A stretch of 64,000 nt of DNA from positions 5,197,798-5,261,797 of the forward strand of contig NZ_SJOM01000007.1 in assembly GCF_004762045.1 (NCBI RefSeq), given 5' to 3'. The position numbers and the translations under genes are program-made. Source of the DNA: Mycobacterium sp. DL99 (GTDB lineage Bacteria > Actinomycetota > Actinomycetes > Mycobacteriales > Mycobacteriaceae). Under the pieces are notes generated by a model. The model ran no database searches. It had not been told where the DNA came from and worked only from the letters and a program-made list of their open reading frames with translations. This document shows, piece by piece, positions 32,726-41,254 of the stretch; positions within the stretch are counted from its first letter, which is position 1; the number at the start of each line of letters is the position of its first letter.

Positions 32726-33882
32726 CGCGCCCCAATCCTCCCACTACACACTGGCCAAGCTCCCCAACCCTGCCGGGCCTGCGTCACCGTAGCAATCGCA
32801 ATCTGCTCTTCTCTAGTCGCCAGATCGGCTCTCGGAGCATACCGCAGACCACCCTGTCGCTCCCAGGTGTTCTGGTCGAATTGGACCCCGCCAAAAAATC
32901 CGTTACCAGTGTTAATGGCCCAGTTACCTCCGGCTTCGCACTGCGAAAGCGCGTCCCAGGCAGCCCCATTGCTAACCGGCGGAACTTCGGTGCCCGGCTT
33001 TGCTCCGACCCTCAGCACGCCGTCGCGCGCCGGATCGATCACGACATTGGCTACTGGCAGCCTGCCGGTCTCCACACCGTTCACCTTGGCCACCGCGTAG
33101 GTCACGTCCTGGGTGCCCGGGGCGCCGGCGTCCTCGACGACCTTGCGGCTCATGTTCAGCTCGGGGTCTTCGATGCGCTTGTTGCCCGGGGCCAGCTCCA
33201 CCCGCTCGGTGACCTTCTCGATACGCATGCGGGTCACCTGAAGCTGCATACCCTCGGTGACCGGGGTCGATGCCGCCGGAACCACGGTGTCGTTCTGCTC
33301 CAGCGGTGCCCCCGCAGCGGCGAGCAGGCCCGCCACGTTCGGGGCAGCCAGATGCACAGTCTGGACGTTGCCGCCATCGTCGATCCGCACTGTCTTGGCA
33401 CTCACCACGGGAAGTGCCATACCGCCCAGCGGCACCCTGCTGCCGCGGGACGCCGCGGCCGGTGCCTTGTCGGTCATCTTCAGCTGCGCCAGGGCCTCAT
33501 CCACGGTCGAGGCGGTGGTCCAGACCTGCTTGCTGTCGTTACCGTCCAACGACAATTGCAGCGGCCGGCTGCGGCGCAGGACGATCGTGTCGGCCTGGTT
33601 CACTGACTCGTCGGCGGCGGGGTAGAGATCGTCGCGGTCGCCTACCGAGAATCCGTTCTCCTCGACGACATCGATCACCCGGGACTTCATCGTCGTCACG
33701 GTCATCGGTGCGCCGTCGACGCTCAGCGTGACGGTCTTGTGCGATCCGACGGCGTAGCCCCCGGCCGCGGTGAGCGTGACCAGTAAGGCCCCCACCACGC
33801 CTCGCAGCAGCGGTGATCGGGATTCATGAATTTTGTTGAGCGCGTCCACGGTTCTCGTTTTTCTCCCCGGTTCGGACGGCAT
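32722..33882 (-). CDS. rpfB: Resuscitation-promoting factor RpfB
   Basis: 386 residues. RpfB is a cell-wall-bound muralytic enzyme that cleaves peptidoglycan and aids regrowth from dormancy. One transmembrane/signal segment (LLRGVVGALLVTLTAAGGYAVG) is followed by three DUF348 repeats, a G5 domain (about 215-290) and the lysozyme-like Rpf domain (WDALSQCEAGGNWAINTGNGFFGGVQF) with the catalytic Glu and two cysteines. In M. tuberculosis I recall a lipobox cysteine after GGYAV; here GGYAVGSHKT has none. An alternative start is GTG 33849. Translationally coupled to ksgA. Confidence 0.96.
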   Translation of the reverse strand: MPSEPGRKTRTVDALNKIHESRSPLLRGVVGALLVTLTAAGGYAVGSHKTVTLSVDGAPMTVTTMKSRVIDVVEENGFSVGDRDDLYPAADESVNQADTIVLRRSRPLQLSLDGNDSKQVWTTASTVDEALAQLKMTDKAPAAASRGSRVPLGGMALPVVSAKTVRIDDGGNVQTVHLAAPNVAGLLAAAGAPLEQNDTVVPAASTPVTEGMQLQVTRMRIEKVTERVELAPGNKRIEDPELNMSRKVVEDAGAPGTQDVTYAVAKVNGVETGRLPVANVVIDPARDGVLRVGAKPGTEVPPVSNGAAWDALSQCEAGGNWAINTGNGFFGGVQFDQNTWERQGGLRYAPRADLATREEQIAIATVTQARQGWGAWPVCSGRIGAR

Positions 33883-33932
33883 GCATCACCGCCGGCGGTT
33901 GAGCTTTGATCACAAGACGGTAACGAATCGGC

Positions 33933-34787
33933 CTACGACCGGCAACTCCCGTTAAGTCCGTACACCCGCGCCGCAGTGGCTGCGGTCTCGGACGCGACCT
34001 CTTCGGCAGGTCGGTCCAGCAACTCTGCGAGTGCCCGCACAGTGTATGGCAGGCAGTACGGCTCGTTCGGTGCTCCGCGGAACGGGTGCGGGGTCAAAAA
34101 CGGCGCGTCAGTCTCGACCAACAGCTGGCCGGGAGGGATCAGCCGGGCAGCTTCCCGCAGCTCAGCGGCATTCTTGAAGCTGACCGTGCCCGAAAGGCTC
34201 AGCACCCAGCCGGCTTCCACACAGGTGTGGGCCATCTCCGGTCCGGAGGAAAAACAGTGGAAGATCACTGTCTCGGGCGCCCCTTCGGCGCGAAGCACGT
34301 CGAGAACCTCGGCGTCGGCGTCGCGGTTGTGGATCATCAACGGCTTGCCGGTGCGCTTTGCCAGGTCGATGTGCCACGCGAAACCCTCGCGCTGCTCGGC
34401 CGGCGTCGCACAGCCGTCCAACCGGCCCGGCCAGTACAGGTCCATCCCGGTCTCCCCGACCGCGACCACCCGCGGATGGGCGGCCAGCCGCTCCAACTCG
34501 GCCCGGGCCGCATCGTCGAGCACGTTGGCCCGGGTGGGATGCAGCGCCACCGCCCCGAAAACCCGCTCATCAGCATCGACGGCCGTGGTCACCCAGCGTG
34601 CCGAGTCCAGATCATCGGCGATGGTGACCGCCTGGACCACCCCGACGGCGGCCGCGCGGTCCATGATCGCGCGGACATCCTCAGCGGTCTGGGCACCGCA
34701 GGCGTCGAGATGAGTATGTGCGTCGACCAGCGGACCCAAAGGCTCCGGGGCTGGCGGTTTCTCCCTGGCGGTGCGTTTCGAACCCAC
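33933..34787 (-). CDS. tatD: TatD-family metal-dependent deoxyribonuclease
   Basis: 284 residues from GTG 34787. The amidohydrolase-fold metal ligands are all present: DAHTHLD, GETGMD, MIHNRDAD, IFHCFSS and VETDAP. TatD proteins are 3'-5' exonucleases acting in DNA repair and degradation. A TATTGT -10 (34794-34799, minus strand) would start the mRNA at the GTG, so it may be leaderless. Divergent from metG with 24 bp between and followed by rpfB and ksgA, the conserved mycobacterial order. Confidence 0.94.
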   Translation of the reverse strand: MGSKRTAREKPPAPEPLGPLVDAHTHLDACGAQTAEDVRAIMDRAAAVGVVQAVTIADDLDSARWVTTAVDADERVFGAVALHPTRANVLDDAARAELERLAAHPRVVAVGETGMDLYWPGRLDGCATPAEQREGFAWHIDLAKRTGKPLMIHNRDADAEVLDVLRAEGAPETVIFHCFSSGPEMAHTCVEAGWVLSLSGTVSFKNAAELREAARLIPPGQLLVETDAPFLTPHPFRGAPNEPYCLPYTVRALAELLDRPAEEVASETAATAARVYGLNGSCRS

Positions 34788-34811
34788 CGCAACACAATAA
34801 GGTGGGACCAA

Positions 34812-36359
34812 ATGAGTGAGCCTTTCTACATAACTACGGCCATCGCCTATCCCAACGGTGCGCCGCATATCGGGCACGCCTACGAGTACATCGCCACCGA
34901 TGCGATCGCCCGGTTCAAGCGACTCGACGGCTTCGACGTGCGCTACCTGACCGGTACCGACGTCCACGGCCAGAAGATGGCCGAGACCGCCGCTGCCGAG
35001 GGCATCTCGGCAGCAGAGCTGGCCAACCGCAACTCCGACGTGTTCCAGCGGCTGCAGGAGAAGCTCAACATCTCCTTCGACCGGTTCATCCGCACCTCCG
35101 ACGCCGACCACTATGAGGCGTCCAAGGCGATCTGGCGCGCGATGTTCGAGGCCGGGGACATCTACCTGGGCACCTACTCCGGCTGGTACTCGGTGCGCGA
35201 CGAGCGCTTCTTCGCCGAGGACGAGACCACCGAGGGACCCGACGGCACCCGCACCGCGATCGAGACGGGCACACCGGTCACCTGGACCGAGGAGCAGACC
35301 TACTTCTTCCGGTTGTCGGCCTATGCCGAGCGCCTGCTGGCCCACTACGAGGCCCACCCCGAATTCATCGGACCCGATGTGCGCCGCAACGAGATCGTCA
35401 GCTTCGTCTCCGGCGGGCTGAAGGACCTGTCGATCTCGCGGACCACGTTCGACTGGGGCGTGCCGGTCCCCGACCATCCCGACCACGTGATGTACGTGTG
35501 GGTGGACGCACTGACCAACTACCTGACCGGGGTGGGATATCCGGACACGGCGTCAGAGACCTTCGGCAAGTACTGGCCCGCCAAGCTGCACATGATCGGC
35601 AAGGACATCATCCGGTTCCACAGCGTGTACTGGCCGGCGTTCCTGATGTCGGCCGGGATTGCGCTTCCCGAGCGGGTTTTCGCACACGGCTTCATCAACG
35701 TCAAGGGCGAGAAGATGAGCAAGTCGGTCGGCAATGTCGTCGACCCGATCGCACTCGTCGACACGTTCGGACTCGATCAGGTGCGCTACTTCTTCCTGCG
35801 CGAGGTGTCCTTCGGCCAGGACGGCAGCTACAGCGAGGAAGCCATCATCGGCCGGATCAACGCCGACCTGGCCAACGAACTGGGCAACCTGGCGCAACGC
35901 TCCCTGTCGATGGTGGCCAAAAACCTCGACGGCGTGGTGCCCGACCCGGGAGCGTTCACCGACGACGACACGGCCATGCTGAGGGCCGCCGATGCCCTAC
36001 TCGAACAGGTGCGCGCGCACTACGATGTGCCGGCGATGCACCTCGCACTTGAATCGATCTGGTCGGTACTCGGCGCGGCGAACCGCTACTTCTCCGCCCA
36101 GGAGCCCTGGGTGCTGCGCAAGTCCGACGATCCAACCGACCAACAGCGATTCGGTACGGTGCTCTACACGACGCTCGAGGTAGTGCGAATCGCGGCGCTG
36201 CTGACGCAGCCGGTGATGCCGGACTCGACGGCCAAGCTGCTCGACCTGCTGGGCCAGCCGACCGACGCACGCGACTTCGACTCCATCGGGACCCGGCTCA
36301 AGCCAGGTACCGAATTGCCCGCGCCCACCGGGGTTTTCCCCCGCTACCAGATGGACTGA
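34812..36359 (+). CDS. metG: Methionyl-tRNA synthetase
   Basis: 515 residues from the ATG at 34812, which has AAGGTGGG upstream. Class I motifs: HIGH within YPNGAPHIGHAYEY and KMSKS at residues 301-305. The short form ends after the anticodon-binding helices and lacks the C-terminal tRNA-binding domain of E. coli MetG. Essential for translation. The gdhA ATG begins one base after its stop, so the two may be co-expressed. Confidence 0.97.
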   Translation: MSEPFYITTAIAYPNGAPHIGHAYEYIATDAIARFKRLDGFDVRYLTGTDVHGQKMAETAAAEGISAAELANRNSDVFQRLQEKLNISFDRFIRTSDADHYEASKAIWRAMFEAGDIYLGTYSGWYSVRDERFFAEDETTEGPDGTRTAIETGTPVTWTEEQTYFFRLSAYAERLLAHYEAHPEFIGPDVRRNEIVSFVSGGLKDLSISRTTFDWGVPVPDHPDHVMYVWVDALTNYLTGVGYPDTASETFGKYWPAKLHMIGKDIIRFHSVYWPAFLMSAGIALPERVFAHGFINVKGEKMSKSVGNVVDPIALVDTFGLDQVRYFFLREVSFGQDGSYSEEAIIGRINADLANELGNLAQRSLSMVAKNLDGVVPDPGAFTDDDTAMLRAADALLEQVRAHYDVPAMHLALESIWSVLGAANRYFSAQEPWVLRKSDDPTDQQRFGTVLYTTLEVVRIAALLTQPVMPDSTAKLLDLLGQPTDARDFDSIGTRLKPGTELPAPTGVFPRYQMD

Positions 36360-36360
36360 G

Positions 36361-37710
36361 ATGGCTGTATTACACGAGAAACTGCAGGCGATCTACGAGG
36401 AAGTCGCGCAACGTAACGCCGGCGAGAAGGAATTCCACCAAGCCGTATACGAGGTGCTGACCAGCCTCGGGCCGGTGGTGGCCAAGCACCCCGACTACGC
36501 CGACGGCGCCATCATCCGCCGGCTGTGCGAGCCCGAACGCCAGATCATCTTCCGGGTGCCCTGGCTCGACGACTCCGGCACCGCGCAGATCAACCGGGGC
36601 TTCCGGGTCGAATTCAACTCGGCGCTCGGACCGTTCAAGGGCGGCCTGCGGTTCCACCCGTCGGTCTACCTCGGCATCGTGAAATTCCTGGGCTTCGAGC
36701 AGATCTTCAAGAACTCGCTGACCGGCCTGCCGATCGGCGGCGGCAAGGGCGGATCGGACTTCGACCCCAAGGGCCGCTCCGACGCCGAGGTGATGCGGTT
36801 CTGTCAGTCCTTCATGACCGAGCTGTACCGCCACATCGGCGAGTACACCGACGTCCCGGCCGGCGACATCGGCGTCGGCATGCGCGAAATCGGTTACCTG
36901 TTCGGCCAATACAAGCGGATCACCAACCGCTACGAATCCGGCGTGCTCACCGGCAAAGGCCTGACCTGGGGCGGATCCCAGGTCCGCACCGAGGCCACCG
37001 GATACGGCACGGTGTTCTTCGTCGACGAGATCCTGCGGTCGAGCGGGCAGTCCTTCGAGGGCAAGCAGGTCGTGGTGTCCGGTTCGGGCAATGTGGCGAT
37101 CTACGCGATCGAGAAGGTGCACTCGCTGGGCGGGACCGTGGTGGCCTGCTCGGATTCCAGCGGCTACGTACGCGACGACAAGGGCATCGACCTCGACCTG
37201 CTCAAGGAGGTCAAGGAGCTGCGCCGCGGCCGCATCGAGGATTACGCCGAGGCCCGCGGCGGCGCGGCGGAGGTCGTGACCGGGCGCAGCGTGTGGGAGG
37301 TGCCGTGCGACATCGCGTTGCCGTGCGCCACCCAGAACGAGGTCTCCGGCGTCGACGCGACCATGCTGATCAAGTCCGGCTGCCAGATCGTGGCCGAGGG
37401 CGCCAACATGCCGTGTACCCCCGAGGCCGTGAAGTTCTTCGAGGAGGCTGGGGTGCGGTTCGCCCCGGGCAAGGCCGCCAATGCGGGCGGCGTGGCCACC
37501 AGTGCGCTGGAGATGCAGCAGAACGCCTCGCGGGACTCGTGGAACTTCGACGACACCGAGGCGCGGTTGGCCGAGATCATGCGGCGCATCCACGACCGGT
37601 GCCTGACCACCGCGGACGAGTACGGACAGCCGGGCAACTACGTGGCGGGCGCCAACATCGCCGGCTTCATCCGGGTGGCCGACGCGATGCTCGCTCTGGG
37701 GCTCGTCTAG
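36361..37710 (+). CDS. gdhA: NADP-specific glutamate dehydrogenase
   Basis: 449 residues, the hexameric short-chain GDH size. It interconverts 2-oxoglutarate plus ammonia and glutamate. Motifs: PFKGGLRFHPSV with the substrate lysines, LTGLPIGGGKGGSDFDPKGRSD, PAGDIGVGMREIGYL and nucleotide-binding VVVSGSGNVAIYAIEK. This is the anabolic NADP type, whereas M. tuberculosis relies on the large NAD-GDH and, as I recall, lacks this gene at the locus. It starts one base after metG. Confidence 0.96.
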   Translation: MAVLHEKLQAIYEEVAQRNAGEKEFHQAVYEVLTSLGPVVAKHPDYADGAIIRRLCEPERQIIFRVPWLDDSGTAQINRGFRVEFNSALGPFKGGLRFHPSVYLGIVKFLGFEQIFKNSLTGLPIGGGKGGSDFDPKGRSDAEVMRFCQSFMTELYRHIGEYTDVPAGDIGVGMREIGYLFGQYKRITNRYESGVLTGKGLTWGGSQVRTEATGYGTVFFVDEILRSSGQSFEGKQVVVSGSGNVAIYAIEKVHSLGGTVVACSDSSGYVRDDKGIDLDLLKEVKELRRGRIEDYAEARGGAAEVVTGRSVWEVPCDIALPCATQNEVSGVDATMLIKSGCQIVAEGANMPCTPEAVKFFEEAGVRFAPGKAANAGGVATSALEMQQNASRDSWNFDDTEARLAEIMRRIHDRCLTTADEYGQPGNYVAGANIAGFIRVADAMLALGLV

Positions 37711-37747
37711 CCGTTCGAGTGATGTAGGCCACATCGCGCGGGTCTGC

Positions 37748-37775
37748 TGTCACATATCGGGGATGCGCGGTGTCT
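37748..37775 (+). promoter_or_regulatory. Candidate ECF41-type promoter upstream of the oxidoreductase/sigJ operon
   Basis: TGTCACA (37748-37754) and TGTCT (37771-37775) with a 16-bp spacer match the TGTCACA/CGTC elements I recall for ECF41 sigma factors. It lies 37 bp upstream of the oxidoreductase ATG, whose operon encodes an ECF41 sigma, which suggests autoregulation. Confidence 0.6.
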
Positions 37776-37811
37776 TGAGGGCACAAGCCTTTGAGAACAG
37801 GAGACGCTCCC

Positions 37812-39002
37812 ATGACCGAAAGAATTGCGCAGAACACCCGAGTGGTCGTGATCGGCGGCGGTTACGCCGGGGTGCTGGCGGCCAACCGACTGCAGGGCAC
37901 TCCGGGAGTGGTTGTCACGCTGCTCAATCCGCGGCCCGAGTTCGTCGAGCGCATCCGGCTGCACCAGCTCGCAGCCGGCAACCGCGGCGCCACCACGGCC
38001 TACGACGAACTGCTGGGCAACGGGGTCCGGCTGTTGGTCGACGGCGCCGAGTACATCGACGCCGACATCCGTCAGGTGCAGTTGGCCTCCGGCGAGGTGC
38101 TCGACTACGACTACCTGGTCTATGCCGTCGGCAGCACCGCCGGAGTGCCCGCCTCGGTGCCCGGGGCCGCCGAATTCGCCTATCCGCTTTCGGAACTCGA
38201 GCAGGCCCAGCGGCTGCACGCCCGCCTGCAGGATGTCCCGATGTCGGCCCCGGTGGTCGTCGTCGGCGGCGGCCTGACCGGGATCGAGGCCGCGGGCGAG
38301 TTCGCCGAGCAGGGCCGCGCGGTCACCCTGGTCACCGACGTGGTCGGGGCGTCGCTGGGCACCGGTGCCCGTCGCTCGGTCGTCAAGGCGCTGACCAAAC
38401 TCGGTGTCTCGATCGTCGACGGACCCGAGATCCTGGTGACCGGGGTCGAGCCCGATGCCGTCACGCTGGCCGACGGGAACCGGCTGCCCAGTGCGGTCAC
38501 GGTGTGGACCACCGGGTTCGGGGTTCCCGGGCTGGCCGCGGCCAGCGGGCTGCGCACCGACGAGCTGGGCCGGTTGCTCACCGACGAAACCCTGACCAGC
38601 ATCGACGACGCGCACGTCGTCGCGGCCGGAGACGCGGCCTCACCGTCGGGGGTTCCGCTGCGGATGAGCTGCCAGTCGGCGGGCCCGATGGGGGTCCAGG
38701 CCGCCAACACCGTGCTGGCCCGGATCGCGGGCGCCGAGCCCAAGGTCATCAACCAGGCCTTCGCCGGACAGTGCGTGAGCGTCGGCCGGAGTTACGGCAC
38801 GGTGCAGCTCTGCCACTCCGACGACAGCCCGCGCCGCGTCTTCATCGGCGGGCGCACGGCCGCCTTCTTCAAGGAGCAGGTGTGCCGCGCGACCGTGACG
38901 TTCCTGCGCAAGGAGGGCGTCAAGCCGGGGTCGTACTTCTGGTTCAAGGGCGACAACCGGGCACGGCAGCTCGCCGAGGCACGCAAGGAGAGTTTCGCCT
39001 GA
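37812..39002 (+). CDS. NDH-2-like FAD/NAD(P) oxidoreductase, partner of the ECF41 sigma factor
   Basis: 396 residues. Two dinucleotide-binding folds: VVVIGGGYAGVLAANRL (FAD, N-terminal) and VVVVGGGLTGIEAAGEF (NAD(P)H), plus the FAD contact VVAAGDAASPSG. It resembles type II NADH dehydrogenases but is shorter and lacks an obvious C-terminal membrane helix. ECF41 sigma genes are characteristically paired with an oxidoreductase, epimerase or carboxymuconolactone decarboxylase, which are their main targets. AGGAG precedes the ATG, and the stop overlaps the sigma gene start (TGATG). Confidence 0.9.
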   Translation: MTERIAQNTRVVVIGGGYAGVLAANRLQGTPGVVVTLLNPRPEFVERIRLHQLAAGNRGATTAYDELLGNGVRLLVDGAEYIDADIRQVQLASGEVLDYDYLVYAVGSTAGVPASVPGAAEFAYPLSELEQAQRLHARLQDVPMSAPVVVVGGGLTGIEAAGEFAEQGRAVTLVTDVVGASLGTGARRSVVKALTKLGVSIVDGPEILVTGVEPDAVTLADGNRLPSAVTVWTTGFGVPGLAAASGLRTDELGRLLTDETLTSIDDAHVVAAGDAASPSGVPLRMSCQSAGPMGVQAANTVLARIAGAEPKVINQAFAGQCVSVGRSYGTVQLCHSDDSPRRVFIGGRTAAFFKEQVCRATVTFLRKEGVKPGSYFWFKGDNRARQLAEARKESFA

Positions 39003-39925
39003 TGAACACCCCCAGTGCAGGTAACTCGAACGAACACGCCGAACGGTTCACGCTACTGCGGCCGTTGTTGTTCACCATCGCCTACGAGATCCTCGGTACG
39101 GCAACGGAATCTGACGATGTCCTGCAGGAGAGTTACCTGCGCTGGGCCGAGGTCGATCTGGACACGGTGCGCGATACCAAGGCGTTCCTGGCCCAGCTCG
39201 TCACTCGCCAGGCGCTCAATGCCCTTCGGGCCCAGTCGCGACGCCGTGAGGAGTACGTGGGTCCGTGGCTGCCCGAGCCGCTGCTGCTGGCCGACAGTAT
39301 CAGCGGCGCGGGCGATCCCTCAGCGGATGTGGTTCTGGCCGAGTCGGTTTCGATGGCGATGCTGGTGGTGCTCGAAACGCTGACACCCGATGAGCGCGCT
39401 GTGTTCGTGCTGCGCGAGGTGTTCGGGTTCAGCCACGACGAGATCGCCTCGGCGATCGGCAAATCCGCGAGCGCGGTGCGCCAGATGGCGCACCGCGCCC
39501 GCAACCATGTGCAATCACGGCGCAAGCGGTTCGAACCCGTCGATCCGCAGGTGTCGACCGAGATCACCCAGCGGTTCTTCACCGCGGCGACGACCGGCGA
39601 CATGAACGTGTTGCTGGAATTGCTCGCGCCGGACGTGGTGTGGACAGCAGACAGCGACGGTAAGCGCAGCGCCGCCCGCAGGCCGGTGTCCGGGGCCCAA
39701 TCGGTGGCCAAGCTGGTCATGGGCCTGATGCGGTTTGTGGCGCAGGGCGGCCACTTCGAGCCCACGACGTACAACAACGCCCCCGCGTTCAAGATGTACC
39801 TCGAAGACAGCTTCGAGGGCGTTGTCACCGTCGAGGTCACCGACGGCAAGATCACCCACTTCTACGCGATGCGCAATCCGGACAAGCTGACCGGTGTCGA
39901 CGTCCCGCGGGTGATCAGCCGCTGA
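39002..39925 (+). CDS. sigJ: ECF41-group RNA polymerase sigma factor (SigJ-like) with SnoaL-like C-terminal domain
   Basis: 307 residues. Sigma region 2 is at about 18-75 (LFTIAYEILGTATESDDVLQESYLRW) and region 4 at about 110-165 (TLTPDERAVFVLREVFGFSHDEIASAIGKSASAVRQ). The ECF41 signatures are present: WLPEP at residues 89-93 in the linker and NPDKL starting at residue 292 near the C-terminus. The C-terminal SnoaL-like domain replaces an anti-sigma factor in this group. No anti-sigma gene is nearby. Which signal the SnoaL domain senses is unknown. Symbol by family, not proven orthology. Confidence 0.9.
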   Translation: MNTPSAGNSNEHAERFTLLRPLLFTIAYEILGTATESDDVLQESYLRWAEVDLDTVRDTKAFLAQLVTRQALNALRAQSRRREEYVGPWLPEPLLLADSISGAGDPSADVVLAESVSMAMLVVLETLTPDERAVFVLREVFGFSHDEIASAIGKSASAVRQMAHRARNHVQSRRKRFEPVDPQVSTEITQRFFTAATTGDMNVLLELLAPDVVWTADSDGKRSAARRPVSGAQSVAKLVMGLMRFVAQGGHFEPTTYNNAPAFKMYLEDSFEGVVTVEVTDGKITHFYAMRNPDKLTGVDVPRVISR

Positions 39926-39931
39926 GTTTTC

Positions 39932-39997
39932 CCCGCGGCCAGACGCAAAACTGCCCATTTTCGCGCGGGAATGGGCAGTTTTGCGTCTGCTCGCGGG
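39932..39997. terminator. Long inverted repeat between sigJ and pabB
   Basis: CAGACGCAAAACTGCCCATT (39940-39959) is perfectly mirrored at 39970-39989 around a 10-nt loop. Outside one mismatch and one G-T pair, CCCGCG also pairs with CGCGGG, extending the structure to 39932-39997. It begins 6 bp after the sigJ stop. It is longer than a simple terminator needs to be and could be a dispersed repeat. Confidence 0.6.
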
Positions 39998-40015
39998 AGG
40001 AAGCAAGCTGATGGC

Positions 40016-41254
40016 ATGCGGATCGAGAGGCTCGGCGCGCTGGGGGATGCCCCGGCGGTGCTGCGTGGTGTCGCCGCGGCCGCACGCGCCGCGGGCCTGG
40101 CGCCGCCGGCCGCAGTGATCGGCGACTGGTTCGGCTCACGTGCGGTGATCGCGCCCTCGGTACCGGTGGCCTCCGTGGCGCCGGCGGCTGTCTTCGATGT
40201 AGCTCAGGACGCCTCGGGACCGGCAGGCGGTGTGGGTGGCGGATGGTTCGGCTACCTCTGCTACCCGGACCCGGGTGCCGACGGCGCACCGCCGCGCATC
40301 CCGGTGGCGGCCGGCGGCTGGTCGGACTGCGTGCTGCGCCAGGACGGCGACGGCCTCTGGTGGTTCGAAAGTCTCAGTGGTGCAGCACTTCCCACCTGGC
40401 TCCGAGCGCTGGAGCCGGCGGCTGCGCCACCACACGCCTCCACCCTGACCTGGGTGGCCCCCGATCGCGCTGATCACCGTCGGGGCGTGCTGGCCTGCCT
40501 GGAGGCCATCGCGGCGGGCGAGGTGTATCAGGCCTGTGTGTGCACCAGGTTCACCGGCCGCATCGACGGCGAGCCGATCGATTTCTTCACCGAGGCAGTG
40601 GCCCGGACTGCGCCTGCGCGGGCCGCGTATGTGGCCGGGGACTGGGGTGCCGTGGCCTCGCTGTCACCGGAATTGTTCCTGCGCCGGGCGGGCACCGCGG
40701 TGGCCTCCAGCCCGATCAAGGGCACGCTGCCGTGCTCGGCTGATCCGGCCGCACTGCTGGCCTCGGTCAAGGATGTCGCCGAGAACGTCATGATCGTCGA
40801 CCTGGTCCGCAACGACCTGGGACGCGTCGCGACCACCGGCAGCGTGACGGTGCCCGAACTGCTCGCAGTGCATCCGGCGCCCGGGGTCTGGCACCTGGTC
40901 TCGACCGTCACCGCCGAGGTGCCCGCGCACCTCCCGATGAGCGCGCTGCTGGACGCCACCTTCCCGCCGGCCTCGGTCACGGGCACCCCGAAGCGGCGGG
41001 CCCGCCAGCTGCTGCGGCAGTGGGAACCTGCACGACGCGGAGTTTATTGCGGCACAGTCGGTTTGGCTTCGCCCGTGGCGGGCTGTGAGCTCAACGTGGC
41101 GATCCGCACCGTGGAGTTCGGCCCCGACGGGTCGGCGGTTCTCGGGGTGGGCGGCGGTATCACCGCCGATTCCGAAGTCGACGCGGAATGGGAGGAGTGC
41201 CTGCACAAGGCTGCCTCGATCGTTCAGCCGCGGGCACGCAGTACGGCGTCATAG
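40016..41254 (+). CDS. pabB: Aminodeoxychorismate synthase component I
   Basis: 412 residues. PabB makes 4-amino-4-deoxychorismate for folate from chorismate and ammonia supplied by a glutaminase. Chorismate-binding motifs: GEVYQACVCTRF, LSPELFL, SPIKGT, ENVMIVDLVRNDLGR, TFPPASVTGTPK and GVYCGTVG. The ATG at 40016 is preceded by GGAGG at 15 bp, a long spacing; there is no better start. Its end overlaps the end of rsmI on the other strand by 31 bp. Confidence 0.93.
   Translation: MRIERLGALGDAPAVLRGVAAAARAAGLAPPAAVIGDWFGSRAVIAPSVPVASVAPAAVFDVAQDASGPAGGVGGGWFGYLCYPDPGADGAPPRIPVAAGGWSDCVLRQDGDGLWWFESLSGAALPTWLRALEPAAAPPHASTLTWVAPDRADHRRGVLACLEAIAAGEVYQACVCTRFTGRIDGEPIDFFTEAVARTAPARAAYVAGDWGAVASLSPELFLRRAGTAVASSPIKGTLPCSADPAALLASVKDVAENVMIVDLVRNDLGRVATTGSVTVPELLAVHPAPGVWHLVSTVTAEVPAHLPMSALLDATFPPASVTGTPKRRARQLLRQWEPARRGVYCGTVGLASPVAGCELNVAIRTVEFGPDGSAVLGVGGGITADSEVDAEWEECLHKAASIVQPRARSTAS

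Noticed and set aside
36361..37710. gdhA as a horizontally acquired gene
   Set aside because: Codon use and GC content look like the neighbours and it is fused to metG by a 1-bp gap; loss in M. tuberculosis is as likely as gain here.
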